Origin: JAABRU01 sp050180235
GTDB taxonomy: Bacteria; Desulfobacterota; Desulfobacteria; Desulfobacterales; Desulfococcaceae
DNA length: 64,000 nt
Assembly: GCA_050180235.1 (NCBI GenBank)
Contig: JBFXEJ010000011.1
Coordinates: 31,911 to 95,910 of the forward strand
Direction: 5' to 3'
Made by a program: the position numbers and the translations under genes. Positions 45,146 to 54,485 of the stretch are shown here, piece by piece. The notes beneath the pieces were generated by a model, which was not told the DNA's origin, did not search any database, and worked only from the letters and a program-made list of their open reading frames with translations. Positions within the stretch are counted from its first letter, which is position 1; each line of letters starts with the position of its first letter.

Positions 45146-46336
45146 ATGATTTATATTCAGCGCGCAGGTTATATCCTTCGCCAGTTAAACGACAAATTCT
45201 ATTTCCATGTGAACATTGACACAGTCATTTCCTGGGCAGTCATTGTTCTGATGTATCTTCTTTACAAGCTGCTGAACAACTATTTCAAAGACGACAATCA
45301 GTTGGACAGTTTTGAACTTATCAAGCTGCTTGGGGTTTACATGCTGATTCTGTCTGTGATCACGGCCTCATACATTGACATAGGGGAAATCACAAAAAAG
45401 GCAAATCCGGAATATTCCTTTTTTATGATTACCGGAGTGGCCATCGCTCTTGTCGTGCTCCTGTCATGGGCATCCCGTGAAAAACCTTCGGCTGTTCAGA
45501 GTATCTATTTTACAAAAATCACGCACAGAAATCTGATACTGCTGACCCTGTATACCCCGATTCTTGCGCTGATGCTGACCAACGGAAGAATACTGGAGCA
45601 GCGCACCGGAACCCTGAAAAATTTTATGCCCCGCTCAGACATCACTTTTCTGGATATTCCCGGAGAAGTCACAGAATTGCAGATAGGCGGACTGGTGACA
45701 GCGGAACAGCGGGAAAAACTGGAGGAAATTATCATCAGTCACAGGGATGTGAGTGAATGCGCGGTGGTGGGTCACCGGGATGCGGACAATTTCATCAAAC
45801 CCTATGCCTTTGTGGTTCTCAATCCTGATGCAAAGGCCTCCGGTGATCTGGCGAAGGAAATCATAGAATATGTTGCAGACAAAATTGATGCCAACTGGAT
45901 TTCACCCGGCATGTATTCCAAAAACATGGAATTTGTGGATCAGGCCTATCTGATCAAGGTGGGCGGGGGCAGTGTCATGCAGCAGAAAGTCCGGAAAATC
46001 ATCAATGAGCATAAGGCTGTGGCAGACTCCCGGGTAACCGGCCCGCCTGAAAACTCCGTTGCATATGTCATGCTCAAACCCGGATATCCCCCTTCGGCTG
46101 AACAGGCCAAAGAGATTATACGGTTTGTATATAACAAAATAAAGGAAAACAACCGTATATCAAATTATCTGCGTCCCAGGTGGGTGGATTTTGTCGAAAA
46201 AGACAAAATACCCAGAGAATCTGACGGCAGTATCAATCACAACATACTGCAGAAAAAGAAAAAAAATTGGACATTGCTTTTTCCAAATCCTCCGGAGGAT
46301 GACGCGTTTGTAAAGGAATTTGAATCACAGATGTAA
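45146..46336 (+). CDS. Membrane protein with two orphan AMP-binding C-terminal-like domains
   Basis: A 396-residue protein. Four hydrophobic segments (about 27-44, 56-76, 92-108, 128-146) are followed by a cytoplasmic part with two ~90-residue repeats. Repeat 1 (about 190-275) reads RDVSECAVVGHRDADN and KPYAFVVLNPDAKASGDLA. Repeat 2 (about 277-370) reads ADSRVTGPPENSVAYVMLKPG and ends FVEKDKIPRESDGSINHNIL. These match the C-terminal lid domain of acyl/acetyl-CoA synthetases, where the end normally reads LPKTxSGKIxR. Here the catalytic Lys position is Ser and the adenylation domain is absent. So it is not an enzyme as such. It may be regulatory. GGAGACACAGGC precedes the ATG. Confidence 0.7.
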   Translation: MIYIQRAGYILRQLNDKFYFHVNIDTVISWAVIVLMYLLYKLLNNYFKDDNQLDSFELIKLLGVYMLILSVITASYIDIGEITKKANPEYSFFMITGVAIALVVLLSWASREKPSAVQSIYFTKITHRNLILLTLYTPILALMLTNGRILEQRTGTLKNFMPRSDITFLDIPGEVTELQIGGLVTAEQREKLEEIIISHRDVSECAVVGHRDADNFIKPYAFVVLNPDAKASGDLAKEIIEYVADKIDANWISPGMYSKNMEFVDQAYLIKVGGGSVMQQKVRKIINEHKAVADSRVTGPPENSVAYVMLKPGYPPSAEQAKEIIRFVYNKIKENNRISNYLRPRWVDFVEKDKIPRESDGSINHNILQKKKKNWTLLFPNPPEDDAFVKEFESQM

Positions 46337-46370
46337 TGCTTCATTTTTTCAAAGAAATGAGGTGGAAGCA

Positions 46371-46595
46371 ATGGAATTCGTTTTTTTCAGGGGCGGCACA
46401 GCGAAATCGGGAATCCGGAACATATGCCTTATACTGCTTATTCTCTTTATATGGTGCTGCATATCCTTTTCATGTTCAGGGAACCGGCGCAGGCAGTATC
46501 ATTATGATCCGTCAAAGGATAAGCCCGCGAAGGAAAAATCTGCAACTCCCCCGGCTCCGGCAGTGAAAAAGAAATATTATTATGATCCCGCATAA
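46371..46595 (+). CDS. Small predicted lipoprotein with YxYDP motifs
   Basis: About 74 residues. A basic N-terminus and hydrophobic stretch (ICLILLILFIWCCISFSC) end in a possible lipobox Cys (ISFSC-SG), so it is a likely lipoprotein. The mature part is short and hydrophilic, with QYHYDPSKDK and KKYYYDPA at the end. The same YxYDP motif occurs twice in the next gene. GAGGTGGAAG before ATG 46371 supports that start over 46320. The function is unknown. Confidence 0.6.
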   Translation: MEFVFFRGGTAKSGIRNICLILLILFIWCCISFSCSGNRRRQYHYDPSKDKPAKEKSATPPAPAVKKKYYYDPA

Positions 46596-46664
46596 GGGAT
46601 TGTCAATACAGATGAAACACAGGACAAAAAACGCTTTCAGGATTTTTCAGATAAGGAGACAGGT

Positions 46665-47474
46665 ATGAAAAAAGTTTCTGTTTTTGCAGTTTTTCTGTTT
46701 TTTTGCATCATATGCGGAACAGCCCTGGGGCAGCAGTATCAGTATGATCCGGCAGAGGAAGAACCCGACCAGGGAGCTCCTCCCCCTTCCTCCTATCCGG
46801 ACAGCTCTTATCCCTATGATCCGGGTTCAGGCAGTCAGCCCGGATACAGCAATCCGTCCACAGCCTACCCGCCGCCCTCCTCATATAACCGGACAGGGAT
46901 TTATCCGGCCAGGCTTCCGGATCGTTATCCAAGATATTCCATTGAAATAAATGGCAATTCTTCCTCTTTTGAGGGACGTCTGGGTTTGCGCATACCCATT
47001 CTTCCCAACAGTGTTTTTTTCGGGCTGGGCGGTATGACCAGTGACAAGGATTTTTATATGATCAGCACCGAGGTTGCATACGGAAATCTCATGCTGAATC
47101 AGAAACTCTGTCTGGATATCGGTCTGAAAGGTGTATTGGGGGGAAGCGAGGAATACGATCTCAAAGAGGATATCGGGGCTGTTGCTCTGATGATAAAAAC
47201 CGAATACAATCTGCCTTATATTGAGTTCGGCTATGACCGGTATATAGATCTGGACATATTCGGAGAACTGAGCATGTCTCCTGAGCCCCTCACATTTGGG
47301 GACGGCGTCAGTTTTATGGAATCCCGGTTCGGGCTGAATATCAATCTCGCCCAGAACAAACGGAGTGCGATTATTCTGGGATACCGCTATGTCATGATGG
47401 AATTTGACAAAGAAGGTGAAGACTGGGACAAGAGCGATGGCTCCGGTTATATAGGTTTTCGGGTCCGCTTCTGA
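46665..47474 (+). CDS. Outer-membrane beta-barrel protein (YfaZ-like)
   Basis: A 269-residue exported protein. A signal peptide (VSVFAVFLFFCIICGTALG) precedes a Pro/Tyr-rich, low-complexity stretch (about 22-80) with YQYDPAEEEP and YPYDPGSG. The rest is a compact barrel of short strands (SIEINGNSSSFEGRLGLRIP onward) that ends in YIGFRVRF, with a terminal Phe as in outer-membrane proteins. It resembles the YfaZ family but I cannot confirm that. AAGGAGACAGGT precedes the ATG. It lies between a lipoprotein and a FlgO-like gene. Confidence 0.7.
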   Translation: MKKVSVFAVFLFFCIICGTALGQQYQYDPAEEEPDQGAPPPSSYPDSSYPYDPGSGSQPGYSNPSTAYPPPSSYNRTGIYPARLPDRYPRYSIEINGNSSSFEGRLGLRIPILPNSVFFGLGGMTSDKDFYMISTEVAYGNLMLNQKLCLDIGLKGVLGGSEEYDLKEDIGAVALMIKTEYNLPYIEFGYDRYIDLDIFGELSMSPEPLTFGDGVSFMESRFGLNINLAQNKRSAIILGYRYVMMEFDKEGEDWDKSDGSGYIGFRVRF

Positions 47475-47543
47475 TTCCGCTTTCTGCGTTTTCGGACAAT
47501 GGGCCTTCACAGACTGCCTTACCGCACAACTTAAGGAGCATCA

Positions 47544-48218
47544 ATGAAAAATATCATCCGCAGGACTGTTTTGCCCCTGATTCTTACGATTTTCCTTTCC
47601 GGCTGTCTGCGCCCGGATGTGGAAGATATTCCCCCGGCGGACCTGAGTTCCTGGGATGAGGAAAATCTCCGGCAGGTGGAAAAAGAAATGCTGCGCGGAT
47701 ACACCTTCGAGACCCTGCTGGATGAAAAAATCCTGCAGGCCGTCCGGCAGATGACCAGCACCCTGAAACCTGAATTCAAAGGCTTTCATCTGGGAAAATA
47801 CAAGGTGGGTTTTCTGGAAATTTCAGACATAGATCGGAGAACTGTTACAAAATTTCACAATTATATTACGGAAAAAACTCTCACCTTCTCTTTTCTGCAG
47901 CCTGATATTTCCAGGAATCTGAGCATTGTGGAACGCTTTCTCATCAAAGATATTCTGCGGGAACTGCGGTTTGAAAATCAGCAGAGGCCCACCATTGTGG
48001 ATCAGAACCTGGCGCAGCAGCTTGGAAGAATCTATCATCTGGATATCATCGAAACCGGTGTCACCACAGAAACCGCAGATTTCATAGATCTCAATCTCCG
48101 TATGATCGAAACCCGGAGGGGACGAATCATAGCTGTGGGATCAGTCAAAATTGAAAAAACAGAGCCGGTACGCAAATGGCTCGGAGAAGGCGGCAGTGTC
48201 GGAACCGGCTGGCGGTAA
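47544..48218 (+). CDS. FlgO-like lipoprotein
   Basis: A 224-residue predicted outer-membrane lipoprotein. The signal ends in FLSGC (lipobox, Cys about residue 21). The mature domain reads KVGFLEISDIDRRTVTKF, then LSIVERFLIKDILRELRFE, then AQQLGRIYHLDIIETGVTTE and IDLNLRMIETRRGRIIAVGS. That order of motifs is found in FlgO/CsgG-like domains. FlgO is linked to flagellar outer-membrane parts in Vibrio, but no flagellar genes are near here. AAGGAGCATCA precedes the ATG. Confidence 0.75.
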   Translation: MKNIIRRTVLPLILTIFLSGCLRPDVEDIPPADLSSWDEENLRQVEKEMLRGYTFETLLDEKILQAVRQMTSTLKPEFKGFHLGKYKVGFLEISDIDRRTVTKFHNYITEKTLTFSFLQPDISRNLSIVERFLIKDILRELRFENQQRPTIVDQNLAQQLGRIYHLDIIETGVTTETADFIDLNLRMIETRRGRIIAVGSVKIEKTEPVRKWLGEGGSVGTGWR

Positions 48219-48256
48219 AACCTGAAACCGGTTTAAGGGGCAGGGAGGGTTAAAAA

Positions 48257-49216
48257 ATGAACAGTATGCTGACTTTAAGTGATTTTTTCACTTTCATTGT
48301 CATTATCGTCGTTGTTATGCTTACCCTGATATACTGGGAAGTATATCAGTTTGAAAAAAAGCAGAAACGGCCCAAACCGCCGTCTCCGCCGGAAAATCCA
48401 CCGCCTCCCGGAAAAGTGGAACCGGTTTCCGCACAGAACAAAAATATTGACACGATACCGGCCAAAACGCTGGAACTCCTCAGCAAAAGTGACCCGATTC
48501 AGGGAATTCAGAAATCTGTGGAGAAACTTTCCGGGCAGATAACTTCTCTTTCCGTCAATTTATCGGGGGATTCACTCACCCTGCTGGATCAGGAAATGCA
48601 TAACATGCTGGATGCGCTGTCCGAAAGAATTGAAAATTTGTCAGCAAAAGTGAAAGATATCAATAATGTGCATGATAAACTTTATGAAAATAACCGTAAC
48701 ACTCTGAATCAGGATATGCAGATCAGGCTCAATGATTTGTGCAAAATGATTGAAAATCTGCGTATGCACGGGAAAAACATCAGGGCTGAATATAAGAAAT
48801 TTTACGAGATCAAAGCATACACTGCACCGGTCAGATCTATGCTGGAAGAAATCAGGAGACTGCATCAGAAAAACTTATCGGATATTTCCGACAGGCTGGA
48901 TAAAATAGTGCCGAATATCCCCCCTGCTCCGAAAAAGACAGATGCTGCTCCGCCTTCGGAAAATACAGAAAAAACACCTTCTGAACCTGCTCCGTCTCCG
49001 AAATCCGTTTCTCAGGATGCGCCGAAAACTCCTCAGCAGGCAGAACAGAAAACTGCTGTTCAGGCCGGAGAATCTGCGCCAAAAGCGCCTCCTCCGACAG
49101 AGCAGAAAACAGCGGATACGGCTTCCAAAAATCCGCAGGAAAGCGGTGAAAACGCAAAAGCACCTGCTGAAAATGAATTGGAAAAGAAAACACAGGAACT
49201 GCTGTCCAAGATATAA
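48257..49216 (+). CDS. Single-pass membrane protein with coiled coil and Pro-rich tail
   Basis: A 319-residue protein of no recognised family. An N-terminal TM helix (FFTFIVIIVVVMLTLIYWEV) is followed by a Pro/Lys-rich linker (about 35-55). A long alpha-helical, probably coiled-coil part follows (about 80-215, for example LDALSERIENLSAKVKDI and DLCKMIENLRMHGKNIR). A Pro/Ala/Glu/Gln-rich tail (220-319) ends it. It probably spans the inner membrane once with the bulk in the periplasm. AGGGAGGG lies before the ATG. Confidence 0.65.
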   Translation: MNSMLTLSDFFTFIVIIVVVMLTLIYWEVYQFEKKQKRPKPPSPPENPPPPGKVEPVSAQNKNIDTIPAKTLELLSKSDPIQGIQKSVEKLSGQITSLSVNLSGDSLTLLDQEMHNMLDALSERIENLSAKVKDINNVHDKLYENNRNTLNQDMQIRLNDLCKMIENLRMHGKNIRAEYKKFYEIKAYTAPVRSMLEEIRRLHQKNLSDISDRLDKIVPNIPPAPKKTDAAPPSENTEKTPSEPAPSPKSVSQDAPKTPQQAEQKTAVQAGESAPKAPPPTEQKTADTASKNPQESGENAKAPAENELEKKTQELLSKI

Positions 49217-49445
49217 ATTTTGATTTCGTAATTTTAAAAGAATTGTAATCCAAAAATACTATGAATTGCGCAGTTGGTTTTCAAATATTTGATTCTATAT
49301 AAGCAAATTTGTGCAGTGCAGTATCTGCATCTATAGAAGTCAAAATGTTAAAATTCAACTGCGTAACTCCTAAACCATCAGTTTTTTCGTACAAACATTT
49401 TTTTAACTTCTATCGGATCATTTATAATAAGCGGAGGCTTGCATC

Positions 49446-51044
49446 ATGGGTGATGATAATAAAAACGGAGCAGATGAACCGGACTCTATACGGGGAAAGA
49501 TTCTCATTTTATCAGTGGCTATTGTTGTCATGCTGTTATATCTGCTTTTTATTATGCAATGCAGAAAAACCGAAACAAAAGAGGAAACAAAATCTGCAAC
49601 AGTTTCTTCAGAAAAAATTCCGGACAATCCGGCTGAAACCGGGATTGAAAAAGAAACAAAATCTGCGACAGGTTCTTCAGTAAGCCACCCATACAATCCG
49701 GCTGAAACTGAAAAAGAAACGGAATCCAAAAATTCGAAAAATATTGCTGATATAATATCCAAAATTACGGATATTGCGGCAATGTATTCACAGGAAGACA
49801 CATCTCTGGTTACGAAAAAACTTGGGGAACTTCTTGATGAACTGGCTGATGCCATAACAAGGAATAAAATACAGGATACAAAAAAAGTAATGAAAGATTT
49901 GGGGGAAATGACGGATAAGATAATGGAATGTATAAATATACAAAGGGATAAAATGGCTGATTCCGAAAAAAGTTATCTTACACGGAAAACAGAAAATCTG
50001 AAAGAAAGCCTGAAATTGTATCTGATGGAAGATGCCTATCCGGTTGCCGAAAAACTGAATATACTCATAAGTTTTATCAATGACAATCCCGAACCCGCAA
50101 TAATTGGAAAGATAAAGCAGCTTACAGATTTTGCAGAAATTTATTCACGAAAAGACGTGGCTCCGGTTACAAAAAAACTGGGGGAGCTTATCAATGATCT
50201 GGCACAGGCCATAAAAACCCGGGAAGTGAAAAATACGGAAGCTGTTATGGATTATCTTGAAAAAATGACTGATAAAATTACAGACTACATAGAAATACAG
50301 GGAAGCAGAATATCCGATTCAGACCGAAAGGATCTTACAGATAAAGCAGAAGAACTGAAAGCAGGACTGAAACCCTATCCGATGAAAGAAGCATATCCGG
50401 TTGCCCAAAAACTGAATAATATTATCATGCTACTTGCCAAAAACAAAGCGGGAGGCAAAAAGACTGAACCGGTCAAAACCGAAACGGCTAAAACTGAACC
50501 GCCTAAAACCGAACCGCCTAAAACCGAACCGCCTAAAACCGAACCGCCTAAAACCGAACCGCCTAAAACTGAAACGCCTAAAACCGAACCGCCTAAAACT
50601 GAACCGCCTAAAACTGAGCCGCCTAAAACCGAACCGCCTAAAACTGAGCCGCCTAAAACTGAAACGGTAAAAGAGGAAATCAGTCCTGCTTTTGCCATAC
50701 CTGACAATCTTTTGACAAGTCAGGAACTCAACGCCCTGAGTATGATGGAAAACAATGCTGTTTCCTCCAAAACCATATGCAAAAACCGGCAGAACACAGT
50801 TCACTTCCTGTCCCCCCAGCTTCTTGTGAGGCTGGTGGATATTTATCCTCCGGATGAACCAAATTCACCGGGACGGGCAGTGATTGATGTAACTCATCCG
50901 CGTCTGGGCCTGCGCCGTTTTTCCGAAATGGAGGAAGGCACAACCCGGCCTTTTGAATATGGCAGCAGGGTCTTTTTTCTGGAACTGCTCAAAATTCATC
51001 CGCACTGCGCGGACGTGGCTGTTTATGAACGCAAAAACAGTTAA
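49446..51044 (+). CDS. Single-pass protein with internal duplication and KTEPP repeats
   Basis: A 532-residue protein of unknown family. The N-terminus has a TM helix (ILILSVAIVVMLLYLLFIMQC, about 16-37). Residues about 110-225 and 228-335 are a tandem duplication: MYSQEDTSLVTKKLGELLDE against IYSRKDVAPVTKKLGELIND, and MEDAYPVAEKLNILI against MKEAYPVAQKLNNII. Residues about 339-408 hold fourteen KTExx units. A C-terminal globular domain of about 120 residues (LTSQELNALSMMENNAV ... RLGLRRFSEMEEG) may be a ligand or partner module. GGAGG precedes the ATG. The charged, extended repeat could bridge the periplasm. Confidence 0.65.
   Translation: MGDDNKNGADEPDSIRGKILILSVAIVVMLLYLLFIMQCRKTETKEETKSATVSSEKIPDNPAETGIEKETKSATGSSVSHPYNPAETEKETESKNSKNIADIISKITDIAAMYSQEDTSLVTKKLGELLDELADAITRNKIQDTKKVMKDLGEMTDKIMECINIQRDKMADSEKSYLTRKTENLKESLKLYLMEDAYPVAEKLNILISFINDNPEPAIIGKIKQLTDFAEIYSRKDVAPVTKKLGELINDLAQAIKTREVKNTEAVMDYLEKMTDKITDYIEIQGSRISDSDRKDLTDKAEELKAGLKPYPMKEAYPVAQKLNNIIMLLAKNKAGGKKTEPVKTETAKTEPPKTEPPKTEPPKTEPPKTEPPKTETPKTEPPKTEPPKTEPPKTEPPKTEPPKTETVKEEISPAFAIPDNLLTSQELNALSMMENNAVSSKTICKNRQNTVHFLSPQLLVRLVDIYPPDEPNSPGRAVIDVTHPRLGLRRFSEMEEGTTRPFEYGSRVFFLELLKIHPHCADVAVYERKNS
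50460..50669 (+). repeat. 15-bp tandem repeat coding KTEPP
   Basis: Fourteen 15-bp units (consensus AAAACCGAACCGCCT) code KTEPP, with variants KTEPV, KTETA, KTETP and KTETV. Because the unit is a multiple of three, all six frames stay open through it. Units differ mainly at silent third positions (ACC/ACT), so it is an old or constrained array, not a freshly expanded one. Confidence 0.95.
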
Positions 51045-51135
51045 TAAGGTTTCAGATTTCAGATTTTCGCTGTCAGGACAAAGTCCGCAGCATCCATAAA
51101 TTCCGCATGAAAAACCTGAAACCCGGAACCCGAAA

Positions 51136-52479
51136 ATGATTTCATACAGCCATCCGCTCCTCCTGCTCTGCATCACAGTCGCTCTCAGCGGTATTTTCAC
51201 CTGGCTCTGGTGCCGTTTCAATGCCCAGAGAGAAAGAGAACTGCTGAGCGTCCGGCTGGCCGAGGTGACAACAGAAAAACAGGCACTGTCCGGAAAACTG
51301 CAGACTCTGGAACCTGCTTATGACGGATTGCAGACAGAAAACCGGAATCTGAAAATCCGGATAGCCCAGTTGGAGCAGATACGCATATCTGACGGAGAAA
51401 AAATTCAATGGATTGAACAGGCACGGAATCAGATGCGGGAAGCCTTTGACGCACTGGCCGGTCAGACTCTGCAGAAAAATTCCGAACTGTTTGCTTCCCG
51501 TGCACAGGAACAGGTTGAAGCGCTTCTCCGTCAGACAAAGGGAGACTGGAACACACACAAAGCCCAGTTGGAGAACCTCTTTGATCCGGTGCGGGAAAAT
51601 CTGCATCTGCTTGAAGGCCATGTCCGGGATTTGGAGCAGAAACGGGAAGGTGCATATCAGGGGCTCACAGAGCAGTTGGAAAATCTGTCCCGTGCGCATA
51701 CGGAAATCAGAGCTGCCACCATCACCCTGAGTCAGGCATTAAAATCTTCCACAGTCCGTGGCAGATGGGGAGAAATCCAGTTGCGCCGGGTCGTGGAGAT
51801 GTCCGGCATGATTCGGCATGTTGACTTTGCAGAACAGGCCGGAACTGACTGGGGAAGACCGGACATGATCATTCATCTGCCCAATGCAGGGATTCTGCCT
51901 GTGGATGCCAAAGTGCCTCTGCAGGCATATCTGGAAGCATCAGAAACAGACAGACCGGATGAGCACAAACGCAAAATGGAGGAGCATGCCAAAGCCATGC
52001 GGAGCCGGATACGTGATCTCAGCCGGAAAAAATACTGGGAACAGTTTGAAAATGCCCCTGATTTTGTGGTCATGTTCCTTCCGGGCGACAGTTTTCTGAG
52101 TGCGGCCTTTGACCATGACCCTGAAATTCTGGAATACGCAATGGAACAGCGGGTTCTAATCAGCACTCCGGTTACACTCATCGCGCTGCTCAGGGCCGTG
52201 GCCTATGGATGGAAACAGCATCAGGTGACAGAAAACGCACTTCAAATCGCAAAGCAGGGACAGGAACTGTACCGTAGACTGGAAACATTCCTTGCACATT
52301 TTGCAGAACTGAAAACACATCTGAACAAGTCTGTGGAAGGATACAACAAAACCCTCGGATCTCTGGAAAGACGGCTGATGCCCATTGCCCGGCGGTTTCA
52401 GGAAATGAATCTTGGCGATTCAGAACCGGAAATACCCGAAGAAATCAGCATACAGGCAAGGGATATCTCCCCTTCCTGA
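51136..52479 (+). CDS. rmuC: DNA recombination protein RmuC
   Basis: A 447-residue protein. An N-terminal TM helix (PLLLLCITVALSGIFTWLWC) is followed by a long coiled coil (about 30-150). The RmuC nuclease-like domain (about 190-390) has VRGRWGEIQLRRVVEMSGM, YGWKQHQVTENA, and the DFVVMFLPGDSFLSAA and DAKVPLQAYLEA motifs. It limits inversion at short repeats in E. coli. There is no clear ribosome binding site at ATG 51136. It lies 15 bases before the flotillin-like gene, so the two are probably one transcript. Confidence 0.93.
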   Translation: MISYSHPLLLLCITVALSGIFTWLWCRFNAQRERELLSVRLAEVTTEKQALSGKLQTLEPAYDGLQTENRNLKIRIAQLEQIRISDGEKIQWIEQARNQMREAFDALAGQTLQKNSELFASRAQEQVEALLRQTKGDWNTHKAQLENLFDPVRENLHLLEGHVRDLEQKREGAYQGLTEQLENLSRAHTEIRAATITLSQALKSSTVRGRWGEIQLRRVVEMSGMIRHVDFAEQAGTDWGRPDMIIHLPNAGILPVDAKVPLQAYLEASETDRPDEHKRKMEEHAKAMRSRIRDLSRKKYWEQFENAPDFVVMFLPGDSFLSAAFDHDPEILEYAMEQRVLISTPVTLIALLRAVAYGWKQHQVTENALQIAKQGQELYRRLETFLAHFAELKTHLNKSVEGYNKTLGSLERRLMPIARRFQEMNLGDSEPEIPEEISIQARDISPS

Positions 52480-52494
52480 GCAGGAAAATTTCAC

Positions 52495-53724
52495 ATGGAA
52501 TATTCTGTTCAAATTTATATCATACGCATACTCACGGTCATCATACTGCTTCTGCTGCTGATTATCGGATTTTTTTATCATCTGTACCGTAAAAAATCCT
52601 TCTGGCTCCGTGCACTGGTTCTGCGGTCTTTTGTCAATCCTGGCCGCCTGCTGATGATGCGCATGCGGGGAACCGATCCCGCTCTTTACACAGAACTCAG
52701 GGTAAGAGCATTGGAAGGTCATCTGGAAGTTTCTCCCGAAGAACTGGAATCCCTGGCACAGTCTCCTGTTCCGGATGATGCCAGAATGATTGTGGAAACC
52801 GCTGTAAGGGCAAAGCAGGAAAATATCCCCGCGGATATACGCACCCTTAGATCCCACAAAGCTTCAGGCATTGATATTGGGCAGCTTGTGGATTATAAAA
52901 TAAGGGCCGACAAAATGGGGATGGAAACTGATATAAATGCCATTGCCGCCCACATGCTGGCCAGGGGCAATGTGGGAAAGATCATGGAGGCCATGAGCAT
53001 TGCCGTCAACACAGGGGAATCCATTGATTTTCATACCGCAGCCGCCGTGGATCTCGCAGGCCGGGACATTCTGGAGGCAGTGAAAACCCTGATTCAGCCC
53101 AGAATCATACGCACAGAAAAAGTTACTGCCGTGACCCGTAACGGTTTTGAGGTTTCGGCAAGGGCTGTTATCAGCATCCGCACCGACCTGGAACAGATAA
53201 TGGGCGGAGCCGGAGAGGAAACCATTCTGAGCCGGGCATCGCAGGCTTTGCTATCAGCCATCAGCAATGCGGAAAGCGAACAGAAAATTCTGGAAGACCG
53301 GGAAAGTATTGCAGACGCAGTATGGAAGGAAGATATGGATGATCATACGGCTTATGAAATAGTGTCTTTTGAAATTTCAGACATTGCCGTGGGAGTGAAT
53401 ATCGGTGTAAAAAAGAAAATCAGTCAGGCCAGGGAGGAAAAGGAAATCGCACAGGCACAGGCTGAAAGAAAAGAACAGGAACTAAAGGTGCGTGCGCTGG
53501 AAACCAGGTCAAAATATCTGGAGGAGGAAGCCAAAATTCCCTCAGCCCTGACCGAGGCTTTTGCAAAAGGGGATCTGAAAATTGAGGATTATCTGAGAAT
53601 GGGAAAAAATTCACAGGAAACTGTCCGCAGTTTCAGTCCCTCAGCACAGCCGAATCAGAACAGGGAAGAAAGCAATGACACGGCAGGAAAAAATATCGGA
53701 ACCGCTATGACATCTGAAAACTGA
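52495..53724 (+). CDS. floA: Flotillin-like protein (FloA type)
   Basis: A 409-residue SPFH-superfamily scaffold protein. A single N-terminal TM helix (IYIIRILTVIILLLLLIIGF) anchors it. The body carries ALEGHLEVSPEELE, AAHMLARGNVGKIMEAMSIAVNTGESIDF and RTDLEQIMGGAGEETILSRASQALLSAI, which match FloA. A coiled-coil tail (KKKISQAREEKEIAQAQAER, KVRALETRSKYLEEEAKIP) is typical of oligomerising flotillins. FloA proteins organise membrane microdomains. A NfeD partner gene, often adjacent, is not seen here. Confidence 0.88.
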   Translation: MEYSVQIYIIRILTVIILLLLLIIGFFYHLYRKKSFWLRALVLRSFVNPGRLLMMRMRGTDPALYTELRVRALEGHLEVSPEELESLAQSPVPDDARMIVETAVRAKQENIPADIRTLRSHKASGIDIGQLVDYKIRADKMGMETDINAIAAHMLARGNVGKIMEAMSIAVNTGESIDFHTAAAVDLAGRDILEAVKTLIQPRIIRTEKVTAVTRNGFEVSARAVISIRTDLEQIMGGAGEETILSRASQALLSAISNAESEQKILEDRESIADAVWKEDMDDHTAYEIVSFEISDIAVGVNIGVKKKISQAREEKEIAQAQAERKEQELKVRALETRSKYLEEEAKIPSALTEAFAKGDLKIEDYLRMGKNSQETVRSFSPSAQPNQNREESNDTAGKNIGTAMTSEN

Positions 53725-53782
53725 CAGACTTTGCAGGAAGTAAGTTTTTTCTATTTCCAAAACAGAAAAAGAGGCACAAATT

Positions 53783-54439
53783 ATGGATGAAATACTGTCG
53801 GATTTGTCACAATCCCAAACTGTGTTTGATGAAAAATCAGCAAGTTTTAATGACTATAAAATCTTATCATTTATCAGGGAACTCAGGGCTGAAATCTCTG
53901 ACCTGAAAAACAGGCAGAGCAGAGAAGCGGAAAATTCCCCGGCTCCCCTGCACACAGAAAATCAGGACATCAGTAAAAAAACAGAGGAAAAATTCACTGC
54001 TCTGCAGACTGAAATCCTTGAACTGCGGAAACACTGCGCTGATTTGAAGGCCGAATACGGAAATATCAGAAAAGAGCATGAGGGAAAAATTACCGGACTC
54101 CAAAACAAAATCCGGGATATGGAAAACCTGAAACCCGAGGCTGATGAACCCGGGGAAAAGAAAAAGGCCCTCAGGGAACTTTTGGAAATACTCAGTGCCT
54201 CATCCAATGAAGCAAAGAAAAATGTGGAGGAACTGAAAAATGAAAACCGGCAGTTAAAAGATGATTCAAACAGACTGCGGGCCGGGCTGGAAGTCCTGAA
54301 AAATGAAAATCAGAAAATCAAAGATGATCTGAACAAATTGGAAGCCAAGATTGATACCATTGACAGTATATGCAAAGCATACCCATATAAAAACAATGTG
54401 CTGTTTCCCAAAAACGAACATCACAGAGAGCAGGAATAA
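53783..54439 (+). CDS. Coiled-coil protein of unknown function
   Basis: A 218-residue, highly charged protein with almost no hydrophobic segment. Most of residues 30-205 are heptad-like (LRAELISDLKNRQSRE-style, LQTEILELRKHCADLKAEY, LKNENRQLKDDSNRLRAGLE, LKNENQKIKDDLNKLEAKID). It is likely a cytoplasmic scaffold or tether. It lies 58 bases after the flotillin gene and may interact with it; that is inference. GAGGCACAAATT precedes the ATG. The likely terminator at 54600-54632 follows. Confidence 0.65.
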   Translation: MDEILSDLSQSQTVFDEKSASFNDYKILSFIRELRAEISDLKNRQSREAENSPAPLHTENQDISKKTEEKFTALQTEILELRKHCADLKAEYGNIRKEHEGKITGLQNKIRDMENLKPEADEPGEKKKALRELLEILSASSNEAKKNVEELKNENRQLKDDSNRLRAGLEVLKNENQKIKDDLNKLEAKIDTIDSICKAYPYKNNVLFPKNEHHREQE

Positions 54440-54485
54440 GTCAGATATTGGCGGTCTGTCAAATAAATTTTTTAACACACCGCAG

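Noticed and set aside
50430..50804. Open frames on both strands across the KTEPP array
   Set aside because: A 15-bp repeat keeps all frames open; only the frame with the duplicated helices on its 5' side and a globular domain 3' of the repeat is supported.
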